DNA of 64,000 bases. It comes from Adiantum capillus-veneris (Eukaryota > Streptophyta > Polypodiopsida > Polypodiales > Pteridaceae). Shown here in pieces: positions 51,501 through 55,539 of the stretch. The notes under the pieces were generated by a model. It had not been told where the DNA came from. It was given only the letters and a program-made list of their open reading frames with translations, and made no database searches. Location of the stretch: positions 14,135,809 to 14,199,808 of the forward strand of contig CM043959.1 of the NCBI GenBank assembly GCA_014529385.2, given 5' to 3'. The number at the start of each line of letters is the position of its first letter. The first letter of the stretch is position 1. The translations under genes and the position numbers were made by a program.

Positions 51501-53010
51501 TTGGAAGGACATGCCTTTAAGGACTCAATGTTGTTTTTCTCAATCGAGAGTTGAGTCAGTCCATTGAAGACATTAAACTCAACACATGATGTCAAGTTGT
51601 TTCTTCCCAATTCTAGCTTCCACAGTGCTTGTGAGCAGATCTCCAGCTTCACCTAAAGTCAACCGAGACCAGCTCAAACATACAGGCGGCGATCTTTTTC
51701 TTTCCAAAAGAGTGAAAACTCTGTCATTGGCCAAGAATAAAAAATATCTGTGTATTGTACCTGGTTGATGCAATTATCTTCAAGCACTAATTCTTCAAGC
51801 AGTGTACAATTTTCAAGACCTTCAAGTGCTACAAATTCGTTTCCAGATAGAAACAGCTTGCGAAGACTAGAAAGATTGCCAAATATGAGCATGGATTTCA
51901 GATGTTGATACTCGAGACATAGTTCCTCAACATCACAGTCCACAATAATATTGGAGTTCTTTGTATGATGCAAATTCAGCACAAATGGGCTTTCACTGTT
52001 TGTCACATATTTTCTTGAATCTTTACAAGCAAACTTTTCCGGTAACTCAAGCGCAGTACCACATAAGGCCCCATTCTTCCTTGTGTTATTCCCTTCCCTC
52101 TGTACCTTGTTTTTATCCCAGTATTTTATGTGCTCAAACGAAGCAGCTGCTGGAACGAGGAACATACGACAAATACAATGTTAAGATACGTCAAAATATT
52201 TTGATTCCAAATTTGAGTATTTGGGTTTAAGTCATTGCCATAATATATCTAAATCCTTGAGCTTATTATTAATGCCACACCAAAATGCTGATTTGTAAAG
52301 GTTTGAAGTCAATCAGGTAGGGCTGTCATACTAGTGAAACTTCAGACTCACACACGAGGGTTTATGTTCGTACCTAGGGAGATGTTTCATACTACTTTCT
52401 CTTTTGATTAAGATTTACCATACTTCAAAGAAAACACTGTTACCCTGTGCTTAAGCTTAGCAAGTGACCCAATTTCTCTTTTGATTAAGATTTACCATAC
52501 TTCAAAGAAAATACTGTTACCCTGTGCTAAAGCTTAATGAATGAAAAGCTAACCAGTTTATTTAAAGTAGTAGCATAGGAGGTGCTAACAAAAAAGAAAG
52601 GTGTTACTGTTTTCTTTGGCTCAGACTTAATGTCTGATTCCACCCACATCTTAACACGCATTTCTAGGTGCTCATTCAAGGGAGGGCTAAGCTTAATGCT
52701 TGATAATTGGCACTCCACTTTGATTCCACCTGAACTGGTTAGCATTCCCTTCTAAGGCCCTTGTCAGACTCGTATGACTAGACAACCAGAGCGAGAGTCA
52801 TGCGAACTAGGAGAAGCTGATATGGTCCCTTTCTGGAAGGCACAGCTGGCCATCCTGCTCTGCCACTCCATTCTCCATTGTATCTACCAAGCAGAGCCTA
52901 GGAGGTTGGCAACCCTCAGGATTAAGTGAGTCAAGGAAAGCCAGTAGGAACCCCAAATCAAACAACTTGGCAGGGTTAAGATTCCAGAGCAATGTCGTCT
53001 TTCCATCACG
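15997..53010 (-). CDS. LRRC9: LRRC9-like leucine-rich-repeat protein gene (multi-exon, partial)
   Basis: At least eight minus-strand exons, plus two tentative ones at the 5' side, together encode over 550 residues. They form two LRR blocks of the sds22-like type (LxxLxLxxNxI) separated by a non-LRR link. Order and sequence follow the C-terminal half of vertebrate LRRC9 as I recall it. Fixed points are an ENC-LLEEL-L-D-NCI segment, a LDG...A...GRLT-DM linker, a LDHN-I...SSF segment and a final NPICR...LDG. Exon phases agree across every junction from 51761 on. LRRC9 is found in organisms with motile cilia; its molecular role is poorly known and by its repeats it is likely a scaffold. Large introns are filled with LINEs. 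Both gene ends are missing or unrecognised; nothing shows whether it is expressed. Confidence 0.85.
16167..16451 (-). CDS. LRRC9: LRRC9 exon after the 22-kb intron (95 codons)
   Basis: Acceptor GCATTTCAG|ATTGAT, donor AACCCG|GTATTT, phase 0-0. It reads IDGLSGLLLLEKLYLDHNFI, then SSFDNLPSLEEIHLSDNTI and LRSLQELTLSENP. It joins the previous exon as IISK/IDGL, an unbroken LRR unit, so the exons belong together despite 22 kb of inserted LINEs. The donor is chosen because the next exon then continues NP/ICR. Confidence 0.9.
16770..17263 (-). mobile_element. LINE family B copy, 3' part (continues at 24172)
   Basis: The minus-strand translation reads MERPRISMISRLIGLKASVP and APPIVVEALTRSTSFIHSIW, matching the RT-distal region of the family B copy at 28140-28290. 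Degraded homology continues to about 16770, including a 55-bp tandem duplication. It is the displaced 3' piece of the element at 24172-25235. Confidence 0.85.
16788..16895. repeat. 55-bp tandem duplication inside LINE B
   Basis: TCCAAGGAATACTAAAAAGG occurs at 16791 and again at 16846, within the decayed 3' part of the LINE. Confidence 0.88.
17264..17274 (+). repeat. Target site duplication, left, of LINE A
   Basis: CCACAACTTTG here and at 24161-24171. Removing 17275-24171 restores an uninterrupted match of the surrounding LINE B to its relatives. Confidence 0.93.
17775..19681 (+). pseudogene. LINE A ORF1 (nucleic-acid-binding, CCHC)
   Basis: It starts at the ATG at 17775 (MEAPAPPQRDSPEAP). 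A frameshift near 18020 moves it to the frame used from 18062 to the TGA at 19679-19681. A DUF4283-like region (LPWVSGGCFRQSVEYLGLP) leads to the zinc knuckle CFICRQLGHLAKAC (C-x2-C-x4-H-x4-C). A proline/serine-rich linker and a C-terminal domain without a recognised motif follow. In-frame TAGs at 18476, 18506 and 18644 interrupt it. ORF1 proteins bind the element RNA. Confidence 0.85.
19678..24011 (+). pseudogene. LINE A ORF2: APE endonuclease, reverse transcriptase, zf-RVT
   Basis: The ATG at 19678 overlaps the ORF1 stop. The endonuclease has ISWNVQG, LMLQEHHL, IYAPN, CVGGDFNML and SFSDHAP, all the catalytic boxes. RT (about 20800-22500) has the WRPI region, IGFVKERSI, the AYDRVDWDFL region (frame-shifted), RQGCPLAPFLF and the catalytic FADDSALYL near 21805. 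The C-terminal zf-RVT-like domain (23290-23520) has FWQRLWDS, FQWLVAHRAT and CAACDHLVESQHHCLWDC. The protein nicks target DNA and reverse transcribes in place. Stops lie at 19927, 20515, 20722, 21181, 21289 and 23754, with shifts near 21505 and 22400. Confidence 0.92.
24172..25235 (-). mobile_element. LINE family B copy, RT part (5' portion of the split element)
   Basis: The minus-strand frames give SEPCPPTSTFFTAEMVRR, YCSFVDFRKAFDTILRA, GVKQGCPFSLTLFG and a YADD box near 24490, so this is the RT of family B. It continues across the LINE A insertion into 17263-16770. The left part (25235) abuts a Gypsy integrase scrap. Broken by stops at about 25030 and 24515. Confidence 0.88.
25236..25345 (-). 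pseudogene. Gypsy integrase scrap
   Basis: The minus strand reads FWREVCENVGTLLKFSSSF then HPQIDGQSK, the integrase stretch just around HPQTDGQ. It is fused directly to LINE B on the left. Confidence 0.7.
25356..26147 (+). repeat. Probable solo or partial LTR
   Basis: It begins TGTAACATCTCAC, has a good TATA box (CTATATAAG, 25708-25716) and CA-rich downstream sequence with a CT microsatellite at 26041-26070. It ends near CGAAGTATCA, followed by GATCCGAGC, which resembles a decayed TGGTATCAGAGCCG primer site. I found no second copy in the window, so the LTR call rests on its layout. Confidence 0.5.
26150..26739. other. No gene recognised
   Basis: AT-rich sequence without a coding pattern; possibly leader of the LTR element to its left or old intron sequence. 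Confidence 0.5.
26740..26940 (+). pseudogene. LINE A ORF1 fragment
   Basis: The frame RPRPSPHAQPKPPRAGQQ, then EEGWQQVRGRRR, matches the post-zinc-knuckle part of LINE A ORF1 (18490-18650). It runs straight into LINE B RT sequence at about 26950. Confidence 0.75.
27367..28674 (+). pseudogene. LINE B reverse transcriptase, 435-residue open frame
   Basis: The frame has NFRKAFDTVPRARL, VYSTIGVKQGC, CPLSPTLFGMY and the catalytic LLLYADDIVLIS near 27680. The thumb region follows, with LGKTKVMVFN and YTYLGVVFSG, and then a family-specific tail. KQGCLKQGC shows a 15-bp in-frame duplication just before motif B'. The upstream RT (26955-27366) is in another frame after a TAG at 27187 and a small deletion, so the enzyme is not intact. 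Confidence 0.9.
28675..28973 (+). pseudogene. LINE B C-terminal zinc-binding segment
   Basis: After a TAG at 28672 the frame continues and holds CPLC/CDIEPETELHYTCHCPVYYEIR (in two frames). The C-x2-C...H-x2-C-x-C spacing suggests a zinc-binding end domain like those following RT in many LINEs. Conserved in the copies at 32460, 37930 and 55040. Confidence 0.65.
29415..29517. repeat. CT microsatellite and 26-base C run
   Basis: CT repeats at 29415-29454 follow the LINE B tail. An uninterrupted run of 26 C's lies at 29492-29517. Confidence 0.97.
29518..29785 (+). mobile_element. LINE B-related 3' end fragment
   Basis: It begins GAGATGACCATGGAGGA, like the 3' UTR start of the previous copy (29178). 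It ends with the family signature GGTCTCATAGGTCATTTTG, GAAGATATTAATATAAC and TTCATTTCATTTC. The middle differs, so it is a diverged subfamily. Confidence 0.75.
29786..30055 (+). pseudogene. LINE B ORF1 C-terminal fragment
   Basis: The translation DLNLSQLAHVIEMMLQIT, then REKRKIAFYIDGRG, aligns with the ORF1 end of the copy at 34390-34510 (DLTLSQLVHMREVMPEIT...). It is truncated at about 30055. Confidence 0.7.
30095..30545 (-). other. Inverted endonuclease segment of LINE B
   Basis: This part is in minus orientation while the rest of the element is plus. The layout fits twin priming during insertion (an inverted 5' piece), or a later inversion. Confidence 0.8.
30809..30831. repeat. 23-base C run in LINE B
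   Basis: The homologous place in the copy at 36028 reads ACTCCCCTCCCCCA, so the run arose by expansion of a short C-rich site. Confidence 0.95.
33037..33412 (+). mobile_element. LINE B 3' end fragment joined to previous copy
   Basis: It starts within GACAATCCCAGAGACAG (compare 38151) and repeats the 3' UTR, including CATCGACGGAGACTACAAC and the TTAATATAAC/TTTCA tail. It follows directly the 3' end of the preceding LINE, so it is a separate truncated copy or a duplicated tail. Confidence 0.8.
33408..33566. repeat. CT and CA microsatellites
   Basis: CT runs at 33408-33434 and 33503-33540, then a CA run 33541-33566, lie between one LINE B tail and the start of the next copy. Confidence 0.95.
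33670..34514 (+). pseudogene. LINE B ORF1: coiled coil plus RRM-like domain
   Basis: From MKFSITNKQISTLEVEVKEW a charged heptad-like coiled coil follows (KEWKKEMEAT...RISRIKEQAASQ). Next come KKWIEVAKKGKGKEA and NMTLEEEQRRRMRALHVRVT, entering a fold like the RRM of L1 ORF1 proteins. The segment RALILRFPSFEEKKKFLKK, then DDLTLSQLVHMREVMPEIT and a GKTYFYRDGG end, fits the C-terminal domain. It has no CCHC knuckle, unlike LINE A and C. Two TAG stops near 33760 and 33778 and shifts at about 33880 and 34178 break it. Confidence 0.72.
34405..34836 (+). repeat. 216-bp tandem duplication at ORF1/endonuclease junction
   Basis: TTGTGCATATGAGAGAGG starts at 34405 and 34621. Each unit spans the ORF1 end and the ATGGCTACTTGGAATTG start of the endonuclease, so the element has two ORF1 ends and two ORF2 starts. 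Confidence 0.95.
34761..35900 (+). pseudogene. LINE B APE-type endonuclease
   Basis: ATGGCTACTTGGAATTGTAATGG (34761) gives MATWNCNGSM, the N-x-x-G start of APE-type nucleases. FFSEIH holds the acidic metal ligand. IWVRLRADTNRFLYIAICYF leads to IILLG followed, after a one-base shift, by DFNAR-like sequence. The end has FTCFPHRHGASTVDYVMARP and VGVAVDHALLT with the terminal D-H. It nicks target DNA for priming. Frames change at about 34870-34930, 35205 and 35270, so it is inactive. Confidence 0.82.
36077..37207 (+). pseudogene. LINE B reverse transcriptase
   Basis: It reads TEMVKRSIDRIRTNRAYDHD, then YCSFVDFRKAFDMVPRARLM, GVKQGCPLSPTLFGMYVDEV and LLLYVDDIVLIS (Y-V-D-D near 36890, still an acceptable RT box). 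A TGA at 36932 separates the thumb, LGKTKVMVFN. 285 residues are open without interruption before that. Confidence 0.9.
37208..38527 (+). pseudogene. LINE B tail domain and 3' UTR
   Basis: Broken frames match the tail of the other copies: FVNTLWDTTRERYARLAL, then CRLCQLELEPEPETELHYIC with H-Y-x-C-H-C zinc ligands. The GAGCTAGAGCCAGAGCCAGAG stretch is a small in-frame expansion. The 3' end carries GGTCTCATAGGTCATTTTGG. Confidence 0.7.
38528..38580. repeat. GT/GC-rich microsatellite
   Basis: A GTGTGTGTGTATGTGTGCGTGC-like run follows the LINE B tail. Confidence 0.9.
38691..39018 (-). CDS. LRRC9: LRRC9 exon, LRRs with a low-complexity insert (328 bp)
   Basis: Acceptor ATACTCAG|GTCGCT completes the split codon, and the donor is TCAAAG|GTGAGG. 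The exon reads SLKSLQKLVLQSNNIGNG, a polar non-LRR insert of about 45 residues, then LEKLEMLHLDKNSISDIRSM and NLKLLSLKQNIISK. LRRC9 also has a non-repeat insert here between SFSGL... and HSLEVLHLGYNGI. The donor opens a 22.2-kb intron. Confidence 0.9.
39019..39884 (-). other. LRRC9 intron (866 bp), no gene
   Basis: It is bounded by GTAAGT and TACTCAG on the minus strand. I see no mobile element in it. Confidence 0.7.
39885..40006 (-). CDS. LRRC9: LRRC9 exon, first unit of last LRR block (122 bp)
   Basis: Acceptor AATGTAG|GCACTC, donor CTAAA|GTAAGT (a near-consensus donor). It reads ALDLSGKSLRHC, then LMKLQELDLGQNFLTSIHPL. It ends in phase 2; the next exon supplies the last base of the lysine codon. 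Confidence 0.88.
40452..40781 (-). CDS. Unrecognised ORF in intron (109 codons)
   Basis: The open frame (MLILPLTTVYLSPYDIYAFT..., TRVVSLEQAIATSTQSIL, LLTHEEHEAFMDLNLVFP) has a balanced composition and no frameshift. I do not recognise it. It may be a piece of a mobile element: a plus-strand MDVKTSF segment at 40318 hints at Copia-like sequence nearby. It may also be chance. It lies inside the LRRC9 intron on the same strand. Confidence 0.25.
   Translation of the reverse strand: MLILPLTTVYLSPYDIYAFTRVVSLEQAIATSTQSILAKPNLLYTTMANGINHLRLLTHEEHEAFMDLNLVFPLMTHISLMNDQSTKIKIFSKGIHAFRQMQGIAHLGT
40986..43141 (-). mobile_element. LINE family C, 5'-truncated, with poly(A)
   Basis: 13 T's at 40986-40998 are the poly(A) tail of a minus-strand element. 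Upstream (to 43141) the translation shows RT pieces: IAMEYAKYTHQDILVIQVDN, CVRQGYPLSVSLCAIF, a YTDD box near 42755, NFRKSKVIPL, then LGYPVG and the post-RT region with CSAGDVIVRHLLWDC (zf-RVT-like). Flanks on both sides are CA repeats, so the target duplication cannot be delimited. Many stops. Confidence 0.85.
43154..43612. repeat. About 460-bp direct repeat, copy 1
   Basis: Starts TGTCACTTTCATCTGT and ends AAAACAGCAACACACACG. The second copy at 44224-44676 is ~90 percent identical by eye. The period is 1070 bp and the copies are separated by ~610 bp. Confidence 0.93.
43613..44223. other. Spacer between direct repeats; no gene
   Basis: No coding pattern. It contains a cluster of perfect palindromes at 44107-44170 and a CA-rich end. 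With the repeats as LTRs it would be the interior of a TRIM-like element, but I find no clear primer site or polypurine tract. Confidence 0.5.
44107..44170. repeat. Overlapping perfect inverted repeats
   Basis: Three overlapping structures: CTCATTAA-C-TTAATGAG (44107-44123); GGCAGTAGGCCCAT with its complement around a 5-base loop (44123-44155); and CATACTCAAT (44134-44143) with ATTGAGTATG (44161-44170). The last two cannot form at the same time. Confidence 0.95.
44224..44676. repeat. About 455-bp direct repeat, copy 2
   Basis: Partner of 43154-43612. Preceded and followed by CA-rich tracts. Confidence 0.93.
44814..44936 (-). CDS. LRRC9: LRRC9 exon, linker between LRR blocks (41 codons)
   Basis: Acceptor TTAG|GTGCTTGATGGG, donor ATTACA|GTATGG, phase 0-0. 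It reads VLDGVVVGDKELVEAKERHM then GRLTRDMLEEF. This is the LDG cap followed by the GRLT-DM motif that links two LRR blocks in LRRC9, the most family-specific segment in the window. The intron before it is only 197 bp. Confidence 0.9.
45134..45316 (-). CDS. LRRC9: LRRC9 exon, LRR (61 codons)
   Basis: Acceptor AAAACAG|GGCCTT, donor TTGAAG|GTCACC, phase 0-0. The translation continues the repeats: GLDFLSSLMELYAAHNRLNN, then LPKLMVLDLSGNQL and a capping YRGYTIFMLKKLK. This parallels the LVILDMCGN...NYRLFVIFHLPELK segment of LRRC9, where the LRR block closes. Confidence 0.9.
45640..46235 (-). mobile_element. LINE A-related 3' end fragment
   Basis: The minus-strand 3' end (TTGGAAGAGTATCCCC, then CAGTTTTATCAACTTATAAAAGGATC) is a diverged form of the LINE A end at 24040-24145. 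The body keeps a TACAGCAGTTGGCAGC piece of the zf-RVT coding region, but most is too diverged to read. Confidence 0.6.
46236..46679. other. LRRC9 intron sequence, nothing recognised
   Basis: No coding pattern or repeat that I can assign. Confidence 0.4.
46680..48320 (-). mobile_element. LINE family C fragment
   Basis: The 3' end (GTTCCCACTAGTAATTC on the minus strand) matches the end of the copy at 41030. Inside are the post-RT and RT-distal regions (LRDSLRLLRWKTCVLRCLLH, TLAWKKLVRFLHWTPPL) and, near 48220, the LGYLLGW-like segment. 5'-truncated and full of stops. Confidence 0.75.
47272..47310. repeat. Perfect 17-bp inverted repeat, 5-base loop
   Basis: ATGCATTCTCCATATGC, TATTT, GCATATGGAGAATGCAT. 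It lies in the LINE C fragment. Confidence 0.97.
48330..48730. other. LRRC9 intron sequence, nothing recognised
   Basis: No coding pattern or assignable repeat. Confidence 0.4.
48731..49290 (-). pseudogene. LINE B ORF1 fragment (coiled coil)
   Basis: The minus strand reads WKEERESLQERISLLEGTIA, a charged coiled coil, then EVKKWIEVAKKEKTKEP and NMTLEEEQRRS. These match the ORF1 of the long family B copy (34020-34130). It stops being similar just after that point, so RRM and ORF2 are missing. Confidence 0.78.
49391..51225 (-). mobile_element. LINE family A, 5'-truncated insertion with TSD
   Basis: The T run at 49390-49398 is its poly(A) tail. GATAGCTCAATGT at 49378-49390 and 51226-51238 is a 13-bp target duplication. 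The element covers the end of RT and the zf-RVT-like domain, matching 22300-24145 on the minus strand (MRVQWDPGEWFWQDAFVSSD corresponds to 23130-23170). Stops throughout. It is on the same strand as LRRC9. Confidence 0.92.
51515..51652 (-). CDS. LRRC9: LRRC9 exon, LRR (46 codons)
   Basis: Acceptor CTTTAG|GTGAAG. The exon reads VKLEICSQALWKLELGRNNL, then FNVFNGLTQLSIEKNNIESLK, which is two LRR units in phase 0-0. The exon must end at TTAAAG to join the next exon in phase, and the intron then starts GCATGT instead of GT. It is too short and stop-limited to stand out as an ORF and was found by frame continuity. Confidence 0.82.
51761..52150 (-). CDS. LRRC9: LRRC9 exon, start of LRR block
   Basis: After a non-repeat lead (SFEHIKYWDKNKV...) come leucine-rich repeats: VEELCLEYQHLKSML, LSSLRKLFLSGNEFVALEGL and ENCTLLEELVLEDNCINQ. 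The donor is AACCAG|GTACAA at 51761/51760. The acceptor is one of several AGs between about 52150 and 52130, so the 5' edge is approximate. The next exon is 108 bp downstream in phase 0. Confidence 0.85.
52398..52538. repeat. 77-bp tandem duplication in LRRC9 intron
   Basis: TCTCTTTTGATTAAGATTTA starts at 52398 and 52475. The two units differ at a few bases. Confidence 0.92.
52545..52734 (-). CDS. LRRC9: LRRC9 candidate exon (tentative, upstream 2)
   Basis: After a possible acceptor AACCAG|TTCAGG at 52734 the frame reads SGGIKVECQLSSIKLSPP and ends with FFFVSTSYATT, NKLVSFSFIKL. It looks like a beta-sandwich segment and parallels the ...FVFDH...LPEYVVEFEYI part of LRRC9 that precedes the LRR blocks. 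The 3' boundary is not clear: a TAG follows before any good donor unless GTTAGC inside the stretch is used. Confidence 0.4.
52808..53010 (-). CDS. LRRC9: LRRC9 candidate exon (tentative, upstream 1)
   Basis: An open stretch from a possible acceptor CACGCCAG|CGTGATG at 53010 encodes LLAFLDSLNPEGCQPPRLCL then VDTMENG and LPERDHISFS. This resembles in order the FDPE...LLQILEKGF...L segment before the second LRR block of LRRC9. The proposed donor (TCCTA|GTTCGC at 52808) is weak. The next candidate exon starts 73 bp away in matching phase. Confidence 0.4.
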
Positions 53011-53384
53011 CTGGCGTGCCCAGTTAGTTTTCTCCTTTCAGCTGGTTACACACTGCTGTGTGCGCCCGCTATTTCCAACACTAGCACCTATGAGAGAAAA
53101 CCACATTTGAGATGGGCAGCTACACGCTTACACACAGTTAATCTGCAGTTTTCCTCCTAACATTTCTTTCGGCAGTGCGTAACAGCAGCTTGTTGCAGCC
53201 TGCCCGCCATGTGAAGATGGAGCACCATGGTCTGGTCAGGAATGGAAATGAAACATAGCTGTGTGTAAACACCCTTGGAGCAACCTTCTATTTCTCTCTT
53301 TGTGGTGAATGAAGAAGGCCTTTTTTCTATATATTTAGAGATCTTTAATAGAGATACATAAGAATCATATGGCCAATGCCTCTC
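53011..53384. other. No gene recognised
   Basis: Between the tentative LRRC9 exon and a LINE B copy. Further 5' exons of LRRC9 could be here or to the right, but none is visible. Confidence 0.4.
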
Positions 53385-55490
53385 TCTCTATCGTACAACC
53401 GTGCCATGTGTGAGGGCCTACCTGACACTTGGGAGTTTGTCCACTATTGTACCTATCTTCAATTCAGGGGACCCTATGGATCCTTGAAATTACCGCACTA
53501 TCATGATTGGACACACAATGGCACTGTTGTACGCATCCATCCTTGAGGAGCAGTTGAGTAGATGGGCAGAGAGAGAGGGTGTACGGCCAGCAAGACAGGC
53601 GGGTGTCAGGAGAGGTTTCTCTACTCTTGATCATATTCTGACACTCAGAGCCATTATTGAGGAGGGGAGATCACGTGGGAGACAGCTATTGTTGCTTTGT
53701 GGATTTCGGCAAAGCCTTCGATACAGTGCTCAAAGCTAGATTGATGCGCAAACTGCAGGAGATGGGGGTACCCAAATGAGTTGATATGGGGGATCATGGC
53801 TCTATACAAGTCAGTAGTGGGGCATGTACGCACTCCAGAGGGGATTTCTAATTTGGTTCACTCCACTATTGCAAGGCTGCCTGCTATCTCCTACACTATT
53901 TGGCATGTATGTGGATGAGGTTACTCACTACATTGAGAGGGATGGTGATAGAGGAGCACAGTTGGCAGGGACATGGATCCCAATATTGTTATATGCTAAT
54001 GATATTGCATTGATTTCTGATTCCCTAGAGGAGATGCAGCGTCATTTAGATGCTTTGTACACATTTGCACACGATAGTGGATTGTCTGTTAACTTGGGGA
54101 AAACAAAGGTTATGGTGTTCAACACCACACCAGAGTGAGTCAGGAAGTCAGCACCCACTTTTACACGTGGCCAGGACACGATGGAGTATACAGATGCATA
54201 CACCTATCTTGGGGTAGTCTTCGGTGGACCGGTGTTTTCATTGAGATCAGCAGAGACTAGATTGACGAGAGCTTACGTAGCCCTAGGAGAATTGGAGAAG
54301 GTGTGTTCGCAGGTTCAGTTTCATGAACCTCAAACAAAGCTGTGGATTTTTGACACTCTTGTGGCTTCCGCTATGCTTTATGGGGTTCAGATTTGGGGAC
54401 CCTTAGTGGAAGATCTCATAGCACTGATGAATGGAGATGTATGGAGAGGCCTTAGCTCTATGATCTCTCGGCTGATTTGGGCTAAGGCCTCAGTGCCACA
54501 TGAGGTTATTCGAGCCAACCTAGCTGCCCCCCATTTTGTAGATGAGGCCCTTACTAGATCAGTTTCCTTCATGCATAAAGGGACCTCCCCAGAGACAGAT
54601 ATGCTCGGCTAGTCCTTGAGCCATCCCATTAGCTAGCGCTACAGGGGGACACAACATGCTCGTATAGGCAGAGGACATCATGGTTTCAATCACATGGCTT
54701 CAACATGGATAGACTGCCCCATTCTAGTACTCCTTGGATGCACCCTCCCTATCTTTGACATGGATAGAGATCACTAGACTTATATACGTCAGGATTTGAT
54801 TCCACTAGATACCAAAAGCACATGGATACAATCGGTACAAGAGTTGGGCACGAAGATGGCTTTCTATAGAGAGCGTCTTCTCCAAATATCAGAGGATGCA
54901 TATGTGATTGGACCGGCCTATATGGACACTCATTTATCCTATGGGATACGATGTGCTATTGGTCAGATGCGCACATCATTGCATCAGCTAGAGATTGAGA
55001 CTGGCAGATTTAGGAGAGTACCAACAGAAGCCAGGATATGCCTGTTGTGCACATAGAGCCACAGACAGAGTTACATCATATTTGTCATTGTCTGGTATAC
55101 TATAGGATACGAGGCCGCTTTCATTATCGGGGAGTCGCTTGAAGAGACCAGGCAGTGGGAGACATTCATAGAGGGAGATCACTGACTTCTTTAGAGCAAG
55201 GACTCAACACACCAGATAAGCATGCTTCATAGCAGACTACAGAGCCCACTTATACGAGAGGTATTTTAGTGGACAAGGCCACTGAGTTCGCGAGAGCTAG
55301 ACGCCCGCGTCTAGAGGGCGACCATGACATCCATCGACGGAGGTTCCATCAGAGGATCAAGACTATTCTAGCACGATATGAGAGACGCCAAGTACGACTA
55401 TTTACAAAGGCAAAGATTGACAAAGCTCTTCAATGACTGATGCAATACTTTCTCGGGCAACGCTTGATGCTGGGCCTCCTCGGGCATTGA
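53385..55490 (+). mobile_element. LINE family B copy (RT to 3' UTR, tail missing)
   Basis: It begins in RT (NRAMCEGLPDTW region at 53397) and reads HTMALLYASILEEQLSRWAE and FSTLDHILTLRAIIEEGRS. After shifts, the motif box is YANDIALIS near 54000, so the second aspartate position is changed. The thumb and tail follow (YTDAYTYLGVVFGG; ARICLLCT). The 3' UTR stops at about 55490, before the TTTCA tail, next to LINE C. Confidence 0.88.
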
Positions 55491-55539
55491 TGATGATGAT
55501 GATGATTTCAATCTTATGATTTTATTATTTAATAAAGGT

